Shown: one piece after another, positions 1 through 10,454 of the stretch
Layout of the letters: every line of letters begins with the position of its first letter
Numbering within the stretch: the stretch's first letter is position 1
From: Zarea fungicola
Lineage: Eukaryota > Ascomycota > Sordariomycetes > Hypocreales > Cordycipitaceae
Direction: 5' to 3'
DNA length: 64,000 bases
Assembly: GCA_900169235.1 (NCBI GenBank)
Contig: FWCC01000177.1
Location: 1-64,000, forward strand
Translations under genes and position numbers: made by a program
Notes under the pieces: model-generated
Told to the model about the DNA's origin: nothing
Seen by the model: only the letters and a program-made list of their open reading frames with translations
The model's database searches: none

Positions 1-1392
1 TGCAAAAGCGAAGGCTCCGCCCAAGCCGAGCCCCTTGAAGAGTCGATAATTACACCCCGCGCAACATTAGTAGTTATTAGCTTTCGGCTCAAGTTCCTAG
101 CGCTGGCCCCCACGGTATAGCTCTTAAACAGCAGCAGCAGAGTTGCAGCGACTATCTTCGTATAACTATATGAAATGCTGGCCACTGTTGAGCGCAGAAA
201 TTTCAGAAGGCGGCGGCGACAAGTGGTTTCCATTAGAAAATAACAAGGGTCTTTTTCCAGTGTCGGCCAGCAAAATTCTAGAGGTCCCGCAATTCAATAC
301 CCTTAATATACAACGTTTATTTCCTGATCAGCATTTATTTTCTAATTTATGATTTTAATTAATATCTATTCTACTCCCCTTCTTAATTTACATTCTTTAA
401 ATACTAAACTTAAGCATTACAGGGGCCAATTACGCTGCCATGCGGTCTTACTTTCCCCAACTGCTTAGGCGAGTGTCAGACCGCGCAGAGGCCATCCAAC
501 AATGACCCGCTAGGAGCCAAATCAAGCTGGTAACTAGCTTGTTAGGAACAAGCTTTTGCCCTTAACTGTGAGGACAGCTTACACCGAAAGCCCCTTCAGT
601 AAAACGACAGGGTAGAGCCGGCCCCTCCCCGCATTGTTATTCAATTCGACTGAGTACGGCGGACAAAGGTTTGGCGGATTATAAACTAGCCGCGACGGTA
701 AGCTGCTATCCTAGTTATATGAATCAGCCAGTTGAGGCAGTCAAAGGTAGCGTGCAGTACTTGATTTCTAACCCAAAGGTGGGTATAATGATGTCCTCAT
801 GGCTAAGATGTTAGATAATACACATGCCACTGTTAAGTTAGGCGTTCGCCAGTCCTCTGAACCACTTACTGCAGGGGTAGTGAACGATGCTGCCAGCGGA
901 AGTCCTGAGAAGCCGAGAAAGCCGGGTCCTTTCGACGGCTAAACTCGACTAATGACACTACCGAGATTATTATAGTGGTACCAAAAATAGTTGAGACTAC
1001 CATTCTAATATTGTATTTCATCATAAATCTCTTACAGGAACATGGAGCTCGCTCCACCCCGCCTTTCGACTAGATCTCTATTAGAAATGATTGCTGAGTA
1101 ATTGAAATCCGTTACCGTAACAAGTTTTTCAGTCTAGAAGTCCGGAGCTAGGAGTGTAAGATAATGCCAAGCTTCGTGGTGGAATGGAACTGAATCTAGC
1201 CCTACCCTTATGTAACCAAACTCATGTACTCTGTACTGGTAACGTTGGAACAGTTTCCGTGTGAGAGTTTAGTGCTGAGCTCCAGGATGCACATATGTGG
1301 GCCAAATACATCATAACTCTATATAAACAGCATGACAACGCCGTTTCTATACTCCCAACAAGATTACAGCCCTCTCAAAATATCGAAAAGCC
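1..1392. other. Gene-poor stretch before the YCII-like gene
   Basis: No convincing coding region. The stretch opens with one copy of a dispersed repeat (4-62) and continues as unique sequence with scattered stops in all frames. The short open frames here have no recognisable domain and no splice-compatible continuation. Confidence 0.5.
4..62 (+). repeat. Dispersed repeat, copy 1 (partner at 2484-2541)
   Basis: This ~58-bp segment begins AAAAGCGAAGGCTCCG and ends near CACCCCGCGCA. It matches 2484-2541 in the same orientation with only a few differences. The two copies are about 2.5 kb apart and bracket the YCII-like gene. They could be ends of a decayed mobile element, or members of a small dispersed repeat. 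No transposase is seen between them, and the window edge hides anything to the left. Confidence 0.6.
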
Positions 1393-1879
1393 ATGTTTAT
1401 TAGCCGCGTCTTTGTTGCTCTTGCTGCCTCTGCGGCTGTTGCTGTCTCCGCAGATACCAAACCTCTCGAGTATTTCGTTTATGCCCCAGCGCAGAGTGAC
1501 TTCGGAATGCCGGACCGCCAGAAAGCTGCCGCAGCAGCCCACCTTGAGCATGCTAATGCGTTGAATGCGACCGGACACTTGGGTAAGATAGAAACCCCTT
1601 TAACTCCCGCTGGAACAATACATAACCTCGTCCACAGCCTATGGCGGCCCTGTTATCACTTCCGATACGCCTGCAAAAAATATAAAGTTCGCCGGTTCTG
1701 TGTTTGTCCTGAAGGTGGACAGCATCGAGGCAGCCAACAAAGTGGTCACGGACGATGCGTACTATACCGGCAACGTGGTAAGTTTCTAGCTTCAAGTTGT
1801 TGCACCGATCCATACTAACGTTGTCTTCAAGTGGGATCCCAAGAAGATCGTGGTACAGCAATATATTCCTTACTTTTAG
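1393..1879 (+). CDS. Secreted YCII-related small protein, 3 exons
   Basis: Exons 1393-1582, 1638-1777 and 1832-1879 join in frame to 125 residues (introns 55 and 54 nt, GTAAGA..CAG and GTAAGT..AAG). The first ~20 residues (MFISRVFVALAASAAVAVSA) form a typical signal peptide. The mature part reads LEYFVYAPAQSD at its start, has a YGGPV motif in the middle and ends in QQYIPYF. This is the pattern of YCII-like dimeric alpha/beta-barrel proteins, such as muconolactone isomerase relatives. Most YCII proteins are cytosolic, so export is unusual. Both splice junctions keep the frame and the domain, so the gene looks intact although its surroundings are degenerate. The substrate is unknown. The domain call is from recognition and has not been searched. 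Confidence 0.7.
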
Positions 1880-2811
1880 GCTCTAGAATATCCCTACATT
1901 TAGATTTCCATGTAACTGTTGACTCATGCTCTAAATTTTATATTAACGTCTCTTGAATACTCATACACTTTCGGTGACGATGACGATGATCTGTTGACAT
2001 CTACATGACGCCCTCCAGGGGTTAAGACTGGCTGGTCTAGCACCGCTTTTATGAGAGATCTGGCACACAATTCTTTTCCAAAAGCAGGTAGTCTAAGAGT
2101 GCCAGGACGGTCACGTACACCGTGGATGCTGGTGACAGCTTACAGTGATATTCATTTTTTCGCACCATGCAATCTAATAATTAGTTACAGCGCGGTAAGA
2201 GTTGCACCGGAAGTCCCGTCGGCTTTTCCCGCTTACAGGGGGTATTCCGGCACTCCGATATTAGACTTTAGAGTTAGGGGGTAATCATTCCCGGTAAAGT
2301 TAGCGCGGTGGATCGACTTGACTTTATGTCACGCAGAGCAGGAATTACACATAGATTTGATACGGTTGATTGGTTGATTGGTTGAAGAAAAGAGCTATTA
2401 TGGAGAGAGGCGAGGATACCCCTTAATGGGGTGTCCCTGGGCCACCCGCTTACATTAACTACTATGGGTATGTGGTTTACCTGAAAAGCGAAGGCTCCGG
2501 CCAAGCCGAACCCCTTGTTGAGTCGATAATCACACCCGCGCATCACTTTCCCTGTTGAGGCTCGCCAAACCACTAACTGACCCTACATGTCAGGTTTTCT
2601 AGCGGCAGAGTCTTGGCGAAGGTCATCAGCGTTTGCCGGTTTATCGTTGTACCCAACAACGTTTAGTTAGGCAGATGAGCAACAGCAGAGCTTTAGATAA
2701 ATATTAACTATACAAAGTAGTAGCCTCCGTCTCGCTACTATACAGGCTGCTCAATCTAGATCAAAGCTACTCTCTTTAACTCGCCGAAAATCGACCTTGG
2801 AAACATTCAAA
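1880..2811. other. Gene-poor stretch with repeat copy 2 and a possible LysM scrap
   Basis: There is no intact gene. Around 2107-2145 a plus-strand reading gives TVTYTVDAGDSLQ, which resembles the start of a LysM carbohydrate-binding module. It is followed at once by stops and frame changes. At 2421-2435 lies the short inverted repeat ACCCC-TTAAT-GGGGT. The dispersed repeat lies at 2484-2541. Confidence 0.35.
2484..2541 (+). repeat. Dispersed repeat, copy 2 (partner at 4-62)
   Basis: Same orientation and nearly the same sequence as 4-62. Both contain GAGTCGATAAT followed by a CACACCC/CACCCC tract. Similarity fades after the CGCGCA end of the unit. Confidence 0.6.
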
Positions 2812-3256
2812 ATGCAGCTATCAGAGCTCATCCCACAACTGCTTCTTCCGACAGTACTGGCTGATTTTCACCTTGGTTGTGTTGACAACAGACAATTCCT
2901 TTCGGTCATGGAGTGCCATTAGCATAGACAACCACCATTGCATGCCCATTAAATTATTTTACTTGCAACTGTTATGGGGAAATGACGGACAATCACGATC
3001 TGGAGTAGGGACGCTTCCGCCCCGGAAGGACGTCGGCGGCGACTTTTCGTCGGCTGCTGGCTTGTGTGGGATGGGACAGTTGAACTTTTATTACCGACAG
3101 TCGCGAGTTGTATGGGAATTTTATGCGGCCGGCGGCGATGGAACCTTACAAGGGACCTGCTACCATAATAACGCATCAGACTGGTGCTCTCGAGCTCTTT
3201 ACTTGGATTCGCAGTACAGTGAGAGGATGTTTTGCGAGACCTACATCTGCAAATAA
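2812..3256 (+). pseudogene. Small cysteine-rich secreted protein, probably frameshifted
   Basis: ATG at 2812 gives the signal peptide MQLSELIPQLLLPTVLA followed by DFHLGC. A plausible intron (2881-2927, GTTGAC..TAG) leads to TTTIACPLNYFTCNCYGE, with the ACP-x-NY-x-x-C-x-C pattern of a family of small hypocrealean secreted proteins. The C-terminal block (GLCGMGQLNFYYR, WEFYAAGGDGTLQGTCY, then MFCETYICK to the stop at 3254-3256) is in another frame. A TAG at about 3006-3008 closes the middle frame. I found no good intron between 2990 and 3030, so a one-base shift seems likely. If a non-canonical intron exists the gene could still be whole. Function is unknown; such proteins are often studied as effector candidates. 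Confidence 0.5.
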
Positions 3257-3486
3257 GGGATTAAAATGGGGATATCATTCTGGGTCGGGCATTGGTTTGT
3301 TATAATTGTGACAAGCAAGAGGCCAGCCTAGGCGACCTGAAAGACAGATACGGCAGGCGGCTGCAGAAACTGAACGCACTTAGTCGGCATTTACAAAGCA
3401 GATTCACATGGTGAGCATCTGAAAGCTTTAATTGTCAATTTATTTACAATACAAAAACTAACCTGTTTTCCGAGGCCTTAGATTCC

Positions 3487-4752
3487 TCACAAGCTGCTGC
3501 CAATCTTTGGCTGGTTCATCGTTGGTAAAGCCATCGTAGCCCTCTCCGACTGTAGCACCTTTGACCAAGCGTATACAATTCCACTAATAAAGGCGATAAA
3601 AACAGCCAAGATACTACCGATAGTAACTGGAGCGTCAAAGAAGATAAAGCCAGTAACAGCCATTGGTAGCTTATTCAAAGCACCTACCATAGAATAGGTA
3701 GTAGATGATGTAACTCGAATACACCAGGCAGAGCAGTATGAGATGAAGATTGTCCCAAGACCAGCATATAACATGCTAATAATGAGAGAATTCCGAGACT
3801 CTATAGGGAAATTCTTCGCCACGTTACTTCCAGACCAGTCCTCTAGAAAGAGAGAGCTAAGAGCAAGAACCGGGATAGATAGCAAGTTATTATAAAACAT
3901 GGCTATTTTAATGTGTCAATACGTGGCCAAAGATTTGAAAAAGAAGCAAACAAATTTGAAAAGGGGAAGTAGGGGGAGGCGGACATACTATCAATATCCC
4001 GAAAGCCAAGGGACTTCATAGACCTACGCATCCTAAGTAGGAAAGCAGAGGTACAGAAGACATTGATTGCCATCCAAGCATATCCGACACCGAGTACTGA
4101 CACAGCCTTAGATGTGTCTTTGGTATCTATACCATCAATAGCAGCCTGAATATCTGCCCATGCAGCCACTATGGAGCTCAGAACCATCAAGCCAAACGAG
4201 AGTAAGATGGTAGCTGACACCTCCGTTCCAAAAAGCAGGTGCTCTCCGTAGGCGGTGACGATAATAGCCAGGTTTTTGAAAATTGTGTAGACAGGCACTG
4301 TGAGAAACTGAAGAGCTTTTGCACTGGAGTATATCATTCCAACGAGGAGGAAAGATAGCGGGAGCCCTACTATAGTTTAGCATCATGCAGGATAAAGGAA
4401 GAAAAACTATGCTAAAGAAAAAAGAAAATAAAACTCACATCTCCTTCCTTTACTTGGATCAAATGGTGCCAAGCTCTTGACAAAGCCAAGCCTTTTAGCA
4501 AACAAGATTGCAACCAAGCAGACGCTCGACTAGGGAGTTACGAGCTGTTGAGCTATGTCTACAGGCAAGATGGGTGCTGGAATGACATACTTGGACGGCA
4601 AGGCTGAAAAAGTTGAGGTTCCAACTCCTGCCTGAAACGATGTACTTATTGACAGCGGTCATACTTATGGATGCCAAACAGTATGCCACAATAGATGCGC
4701 TTGGGTTCTGGCCGATATTTGCCAACATCAGTTTAACCCGTCGCGAAGACAT
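3487..4752 (-). CDS. Golgi GDP-mannose transporter (VRG4/GMT type), 4 exons
   Basis: Exons 4591-4752, 4439-4529, 3989-4366 and 3487-3902 join in frame to 348 residues. The protein is a multi-span nucleotide-sugar transporter that exchanges cytosolic GDP-mannose for luminal GMP in the Golgi, feeding glycan and wall mannan synthesis. Diagnostic pieces are SISMTAVNKYIVSG in TM1, LAPFDPSKG, the long run ALQFLTVPVYTIFKNL, the FYNN motif opening exon 4, and the GALNK nucleotide-sugar motif in TYSMVGALNKLP. Each intron interrupts conserved protein and splicing restores it exactly. The N-terminus is shorter than the ~380 residues usual for fungal Vrg4, so an upstream exon could be missing. The accessory surroundings and diverged sequence suggest it may be a second paralogue rather than the essential copy. 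Confidence 0.88.
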
Positions 4753-5554
4753 CGTGCTTGGTTATATCTCCCCGTCGTCGAAATATGCCTGGCAGGTTTC
4801 TGTACCCGCACTGGTGTTACAAACGAAACGGCTTTAAAGCGAGAAAGCTTGGTAGCTACCCACCAGTGAACGGGTCAGAAGATAATTTTGTTGGCTGGTA
4901 AGTAGGAACAGGAGTTGCCGGCTTTGGTAATGGGGGTTGGTTGGCTGATCATCAGAGGTGGTTAGAAAAGAAAAGACCTGGAAAAAGAGCGAGGAACAAA
5001 GGCTAGCTGCAACTCCTGCATGCATGCGCTCAGGGGCGAAGTGCATCAGTACCCATTCGTTGTGGCACTCCTTCATGCATGCGCTCGGGAGGGGGGTTTG
5101 CCGCAGCTCCATTCCTTGTGGCGACCAATTGTATGGCAAGAACTACATGATATGTCGAGGCCGGCCAGCTGGGAAACAGATTCCCACTTATGCACAAGGA
5201 AATTGCAATCCTGCGTAAAACCGTACTCTAGCTGTGCTAACTTTGGCCTGTCATCAGAGTAGCGTTGGTATCGCCACTGAGTAGACAGCTATTTATAATC
5301 ACATAATTCGATTATTTAATAGCTGATGGGCACCGCTTGTAGTAAATAAAAGTTCTCACCCACCAAGTACGATACTTAATCCTGATCTGCTGCTCGAAAG
5401 AAACGGTGCATGGCGCCAAGATGAAGGCGGGCTAAGACCAGGCTGTACGACGCAACATCCCACCCGCCTCGGTATTGAGACGTGAGAGTAATCAAACCCT
5501 AGGCCGCACGATATTCTACCCATCTACCAGTATGTAATAAATGAGTGCAAGCTA
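4753..5554. other. Intergenic, no gene seen
   Basis: Upstream region of the GDP-mannose transporter. It holds a ~24-bp direct repeat around CATGCATGCGCTC near 5018 and again near 5072. No coding signal or RNA gene was recognised. Confidence 0.5.
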
Positions 5555-5950
5555 CTACGGAGCATGAGGCTTCTCGACCATCGATTCAAGTTGTTCCTTC
5601 TGCACTTGCACTGTGACTGGGGCCTCCCGTTGCTTTGCCCACTCCAAAATAGCCTCCGGGTCTCTGCATTGATGCCAGATGTTGAAGTCTGGGTAAGGAG
5701 CGGGATTTCCTTTGACCCAATGAAATGTGATGAGGCCGGCGTCGTCAGAACAACTACTGGCCTGGCGCAAAATCTCGACGCATTGGCCTCCAACATACGA
5801 TTAGACAAGCTACGAATGATGATGATTGATGCTCCAGTGTCATACTGATATGCGTAGCCATTTAACAGTGTGTGTGCCGTTCTGAAATGGCGGCATTTCC
5901 GCATAATACTCGCTTTGAACTGCTTTTCGTATCATATTCCATGACGCGGG
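5555..5950 (-). pseudogene. Relic of a UstYa/DUF3328-family gene
   Basis: UstYa-like proteins are small membrane-anchored fungal enzymes found in ribosomal-peptide mycotoxin clusters. The C-terminal exon (stop at 5555) is well preserved: CVEILRQASSCSDD, then ITFHWVKG, PYPDFNIWHQCRD and ILEWAKQRE, a classic family ending. An upstream exon in the same frame reads NMIRKAVQSEYYAEMPPF, followed by an in-frame TAA near 5860. An intron (GTATGA..GAG) then joins THI to the C-terminal exon. The first HxxHC motif is destroyed by a deletion before NMIRK, and the second reads HISQC, with Gln where the second His is expected. Nonsense, deletion and motif loss together make this a dead gene. No partner biosynthetic genes are visible nearby. 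Confidence 0.65.
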
Positions 5951-6170
5951 TTAATCTAAGCTCCAACAAACCAGTCAAGCAACATTATAAAGCAGTGACA
6001 CTGATGAAACATCAGCAAATTACATTTTACATACCAGCTGTGCGAAGTATCTCACAGCCCGTGCATTGTAAGTTCGTAACTACTCGTGATCGTACCAACA
6101 TCAGGCTGCTCAGTAGCTAATTCATCTATTCTCAGCTACAAGTGGTACAAAGTGGTGGCCCAAGTACCTT

Positions 6171-7968
6171 CTAAATGTTATCCATATCATTCATGCGCCG
6201 GATACGTATTGACTGCGTTTTCATGGGCGGCAAATAATAGTAGAGTGCTAATCGATGGTTGTAGCGACTCCAGATTCCCATAGCACGCCTGTTCGTTCCA
6301 TCGAGTTCGCCGCGACCAGGCTGATCATTCACGGTCTCAGATATCACGTACTTGCCCCCGCGATACTTGTGAGAAAGACGTAATGCGATATATATCCTTT
6401 GATTAGCCAAATTATGCACTCCAATGTAGCAATTAAGGAGAGCCTGGCTTTCTTTAAAATTAATCTCGACTTCATTCTCAGATGAATCATATTGCGGGGA
6501 ACTCTCTTCGTCTGAGCAATGTTTCAATCAATATTTTTACACGGAACCTGTAAGATGAAAGGGACTTACCCGAATATTCTTCGACGGGGCTGACTAAAGA
6601 AGTATTCTCGCTGGATTCTTTGGATGAGTCCATCAACTTTACCAGAGCCTTGTCATTTGTACTGTCTTCCCAAAGGTTACTTTCTTTCGACTCAATTTTG
6701 TAGCGGATTTTATTTTCACGTCCATCCAAATCATCGTCTACTTTCCTTTCGCGCCAGCGAAGCAAAGGTAGAGTTATATCCAGGACCTTTTGTGTCATCT
6801 CAAAATTATCTCCAGCACCTCTCGAATCTCTGTATTCCGCACCTTCGTGTAATAATAGATTACTGTTTGCATTCGACCACCATAAAAAATACGCCGGGGA
6901 CGGCGCAAGCAACTGATTTGGGTAGATTAAGTCTGCAAAAATATCGTCATGGCGGTCATGCTCCCACGCAAATATTGAGTCGTCATTGGAGTGTCTTATA
7001 ATCTCCTCTTGCAAGCGAATAAAAGCTTTTTTGCCTTCACCATAGAGCAAAGGCATGCTCACATTAAATAATCCTAACAAAGAATACGCTCGATCCTCGA
7101 CACGTGTAGTGGACCTCTTCGCTGCCCATGACATTTTCGTAGCCACGGGAACTCGACGAAGTTGCCTTTTGATATCGGCGTGTCTATTTTTGAATCGTAC
7201 AACCCTTACGTCGTCGTCAAGCATCGAAGCGTTTATCCCAGTAGCAGCTGTTAGCGTACCGAGAAGTGTAGTGCGCGTCCCTAGCCTCGTCCAGTCTCGG
7301 TCAAAGAATTCAACCTTGGCAGGTGCAATAAGCTCCTGCAGTGTCCAACACCGCGTAAGCCATCGAGAATGTCGAATCTGCGCTCTGGTACATTGATTGG
7401 CACCGTGACGCAAGGTCTCGAAGAAGGACGCCATTTGCTGTGCCAGCGTAGCGGTCCTGCCAAGACACCGTCGGCAGTCCTCCAGAAGCACATAGCATAT
7501 AGCGGACATTGTGTACCATTTAAACATGCTGTTCAGAGCCTCTGCCAGCTCAGTGCTGCTGGATTTGTCAATGCAGCACGTGTCAATCCAGATATAATCG
7601 TAGTCGTCACGGCAAGCCTGCAAGCACGCGCTCCATATCTTTTTCCAGCCAGCCTTGCTATGTGGCCCTTGCGGCTTGGTAGTAGGTCTTTTTTGAGCTC
7701 GGCAGACTTTGCAGACGCCATCTTTTGTGAGGTCCGTTTCCTGTTGTGAGGAGTCGGAAGGAAGATCTCGATAGCCGCGACAGCCCTGCTGCTCTTTTGT
7801 AATGGTTTCAATTTCGTGCGCAGGTCCCAGTGCAATGTCTTCGAACAAGATCTCTTCTAATCCCCATGTATGGGACAAAATAGCGAAATCAGGTTTTCCC
7901 ACTTCCGCATAATCGACAAGGCGGGATACCCCTTCATGGATCAGTGCTCGTGCGTCAAGCAACCTCAT
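6171..7968 (-). CDS. HET-domain (heterokaryon incompatibility) protein
   Basis: Exons 6570-7968 and 6171-6511 (58-nt intron, GTAAGT..CAG) join in frame to 579 residues. The N-terminal half is a complete HET domain of the HET-E/HET-D kind: MRLLDARA at the start, FAILSHTWG near residue 30, YIWIDTCCIDK near 125, then RHSRWLTRCWTLQELIAP, and VEDRAYSLLGLF with MPLLYGEG. HET domains trigger cell death when genetically different hyphae fuse or when linked sensors are activated. No NACHT, WD40 or other sensor module follows. The ~180-residue tail is acidic and unrecognised, so this is a stand-alone HET protein whose partner may be encoded elsewhere. No disabling mutation was seen. Confidence 0.9.
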
Positions 7969-8533
7969 ACTGTCGTTGCACTTTCAAAAATGCCGTCGAT
8001 GGACAATGCACATTAATTGAACACCGGGTCATAATTTTTATCCTTTGAGAGGGAGCTTTATTTGTTTGGAAAGGCTTGACTGCGCCGGCAGCGGGAGTTC
8101 AGCTTCGTAATCGTCACGTGTAATAAGGCTTCTTGTTGCTGCCCGATGCAAGGCTCACTGCCAGGCGTTTTCGTGTATGTTTCTCACGAGTACATGTAGC
8201 AGACGTGCACCAAGCCAGTTGCTTCATTTCATAGTAATTTTTTATACCGTAGTATACTTTCCTCGGGTAGAATTACATTGTCAATACCAACTCCTTGTAA
8301 ATACCTTTTGTTTCTCCAAGTCTAGTTATTGCCCATTGCTCAAAATCTCGAAACCGCTCGAAGGATCACAAATCCTATGAAGTGCAAAGAGGCTGCCGGT
8401 GTTTTGCTCGAAATTCGAAACCCGAAACTGCTCAAAGGACCAAAAGTCCATCAAGTGCTAAGAGGCTGCCGTATTTTTCCCTTTCTATATGCCAAAAAAA
8501 TAAGCTTGCAATAAAACCGTCCGTGAAGGTATC
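7969..8533. other. Intergenic with an imperfect tandem duplication
   Basis: Upstream region of the HET gene and 3' flank of the J-domain gene. Two adjacent units, 8338-8398 and 8406-8471, share the order GCTC-AAA-CTCGAAAC, CTCGAAGGA or CTCAAAGGA, AAGTGC and GAGGCTGCCG. This is a ~62-bp duplication with about a quarter of positions changed. No gene was seen. Confidence 0.5.
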
Positions 8534-9774
8534 TCATCGAGTCCCCCTCGCACCCGCCGGCGCATCCTCCCTCCTCCTGGCCAGGTACGTCCCCAACGAG
8601 TCCCTAACCATGGGATCCGAGCGAATCGTGTTATTAATCAACCACTCACGCATATTCGTCCTCAGCTTCCCCTTGAGCGCCTCGTCGCCCTTGAACGGCA
8701 TGAGCTCCATATCAATCAGCCTCGCCGCGTCCGCATCCATCTGCCTCGCCATGCCCTCGAGCCTAATCAACCCCTCCTTCAACGCCTTATCCTCGTCCTC
8801 CACCGCCTTATCCGCGTGGGGGTTCATCTGCGCAATGAGAATCGGCCCAATCTGCGAGAGCGCAATGTACACGGTAATGGTAATCTTGCGCGCCAGATGA
8901 ATCAGCTCAAACGGCAGATACGGCGGCAAACCCCCACCGATTCTCGTCAGCACCGCATTCACACCATTGAGGACCAGCGGGAAACGCGGCTCAATGGCCA
9001 GCGACACCTCCACCAGACACAGGGTGAGCAGAATCAGCCAGCGGTAAAACTTGCCAAAGTCCATGTATCCCACCAAACCCAAAACGTAAATCGTCGCGGC
9101 TGCGAGGGCGTAGTAGGGCAGGATGGTGTACAGCACCGCCCTGGTGACAAAGTCTTTTATCGTGACGCACTTGGCCCACGTGAGCATGCTCGGCCCGAAG
9201 CGCTCATACGCAAAACGCTTGGCCGCGTCCTGCAGCGTGTCGCTCGCCGTCTTGAGGTGTATAAAAAACGCCGCCGAGTCGTCCGCGCCATTGCCATTGC
9301 CACCATTGACGCCTATTTTATCCGGGTGGTGCAGAGCCGCTAGGCGTCGGAAGCGCGACTTGATTTCGCGGTCGGCGGCGGTAATGGGGATGCCCAGCTC
9401 CGTGTAGAAGGAGGGGGCGCTGCGGAGGTCGTAGTTGGCCTCGTAGATTGTGTAGAACAGGTAGGAGGCGACGACGAGGATGTGGATGGTGTTGCGGTGG
9501 GAGGTGTGCCGCGGGGAGCCGGGCATGGGCTTGGGGTCGCCGGCGCGAATGGTCAGGCCATAGTAGATGGTCTGTATCCAGGATGTGGCAATCTAGTCGA
9601 GCAAAGACAACGTTAGCGGGTGTAATAACAGAAGAAAACGCCAAAGTGAGCAGGTAGGCAGGCAAAGAGCAGGCAGCTGCAGATACGGTGCAATGGCGGC
9701 TAAAGGGAGAGGCTACGATAAAAACATACCCCGGGAAGAAAGGCCCAGCCGACAATGGAGACAAACTGTGACAT
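8534..9774 (-). CDS. J-domain (DnaJ) membrane protein
   Basis: Exons 9730-9774 and 8534-9592 (137-nt intron, GTATGT..TAG) give 367 residues. Exon 1 encodes MSQFVSIVGWAFLPG, a hydrophobic N-terminus. A membrane segment (TIHILVVASYLFYTIYEA) precedes the J domain at about residues 77-125, with FYTELGIP and the HPD motif in ALHHPDK. Two or three further hydrophobic stretches follow (ILPYYALAAATIYVLGLVGY; WLILLTLCLVEVSLAI), then a charged C-terminus. The layout, membrane anchors flanking a J domain, suggests an Hsp70 (BiP) co-chaperone of the ER or another endomembrane. This family is common in fungi but poorly named. The splice start is preferred because it restores a continuous hydrophobic N-terminus. 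Confidence 0.85.
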
Positions 9775-10454
9775 TTTAAATTATTCTGTGCATCACCTCG
9801 CTCAGTTGTATACGCGAGTTGTGCGCGCCTGTGCAAACGGTGTTGTTCTGTTCGAATGGTGTGGGATATAAACATGTAAAAGGACAAGTGTTTCCCGCCG
9901 TTGCGCGCCACCCAGTGTGACTGGCGCCTAACACTCCACCAACCAGTCGGTGGAATGTCATATTAATAAATACATTGTAGCAAAAATGTAACATTACCAA
10001 TTTTCATTCTATTGTAAAATCTATGGCGTATCAGAAAAAGAGGAAAAAGAAAAGAAAAGAAATAAAGTACATGGTAAAAGTGTGGGAAAAAAAAATGTGC
10101 TTCTTGTCCTCTCCTGCCAGGCAAGCACAGCATCCAAAGCTTTAAACCCCTGCAAAGAACCCTCACCCGGTTGAAATAAATAAATGCGTTAGAATCATCC
10201 TATAATAAAGAAAAATAGCAAGATCCCATCTTCAATGCCTTTGTGCTCCAAAAATGCAAAATAAAAAAGATGGTCTGCCTTGAAGCCTTTGTCCAAATGT
10301 TTTCGTCTGTAAAACGCCGTCGGCCTCACCAAGCGTGCTGCCGATCAATAATGTCTTTAGCATATGTCCCCTACCATTTTCATGTCCAATTCATCTTCAG
10401 CTATGCCCTCCGTTCTGCTATGCCTTGTATTCGGCTGAGCTGTTGGGCGGCTCT
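9775..10454. other. Intergenic, no gene seen
   Basis: Contains the promoter side of the J-domain gene and the 3' flank of the GT34 gene. It is AT-rich with A-rich runs at 10030-10095. Open frames here lack domains. Confidence 0.5.

Noticed and set aside
8382..8900. 172-codon plus-strand frame
   Set aside because: Antisense to the 3' end of the J-domain gene and running through the tandem duplication. No motif.
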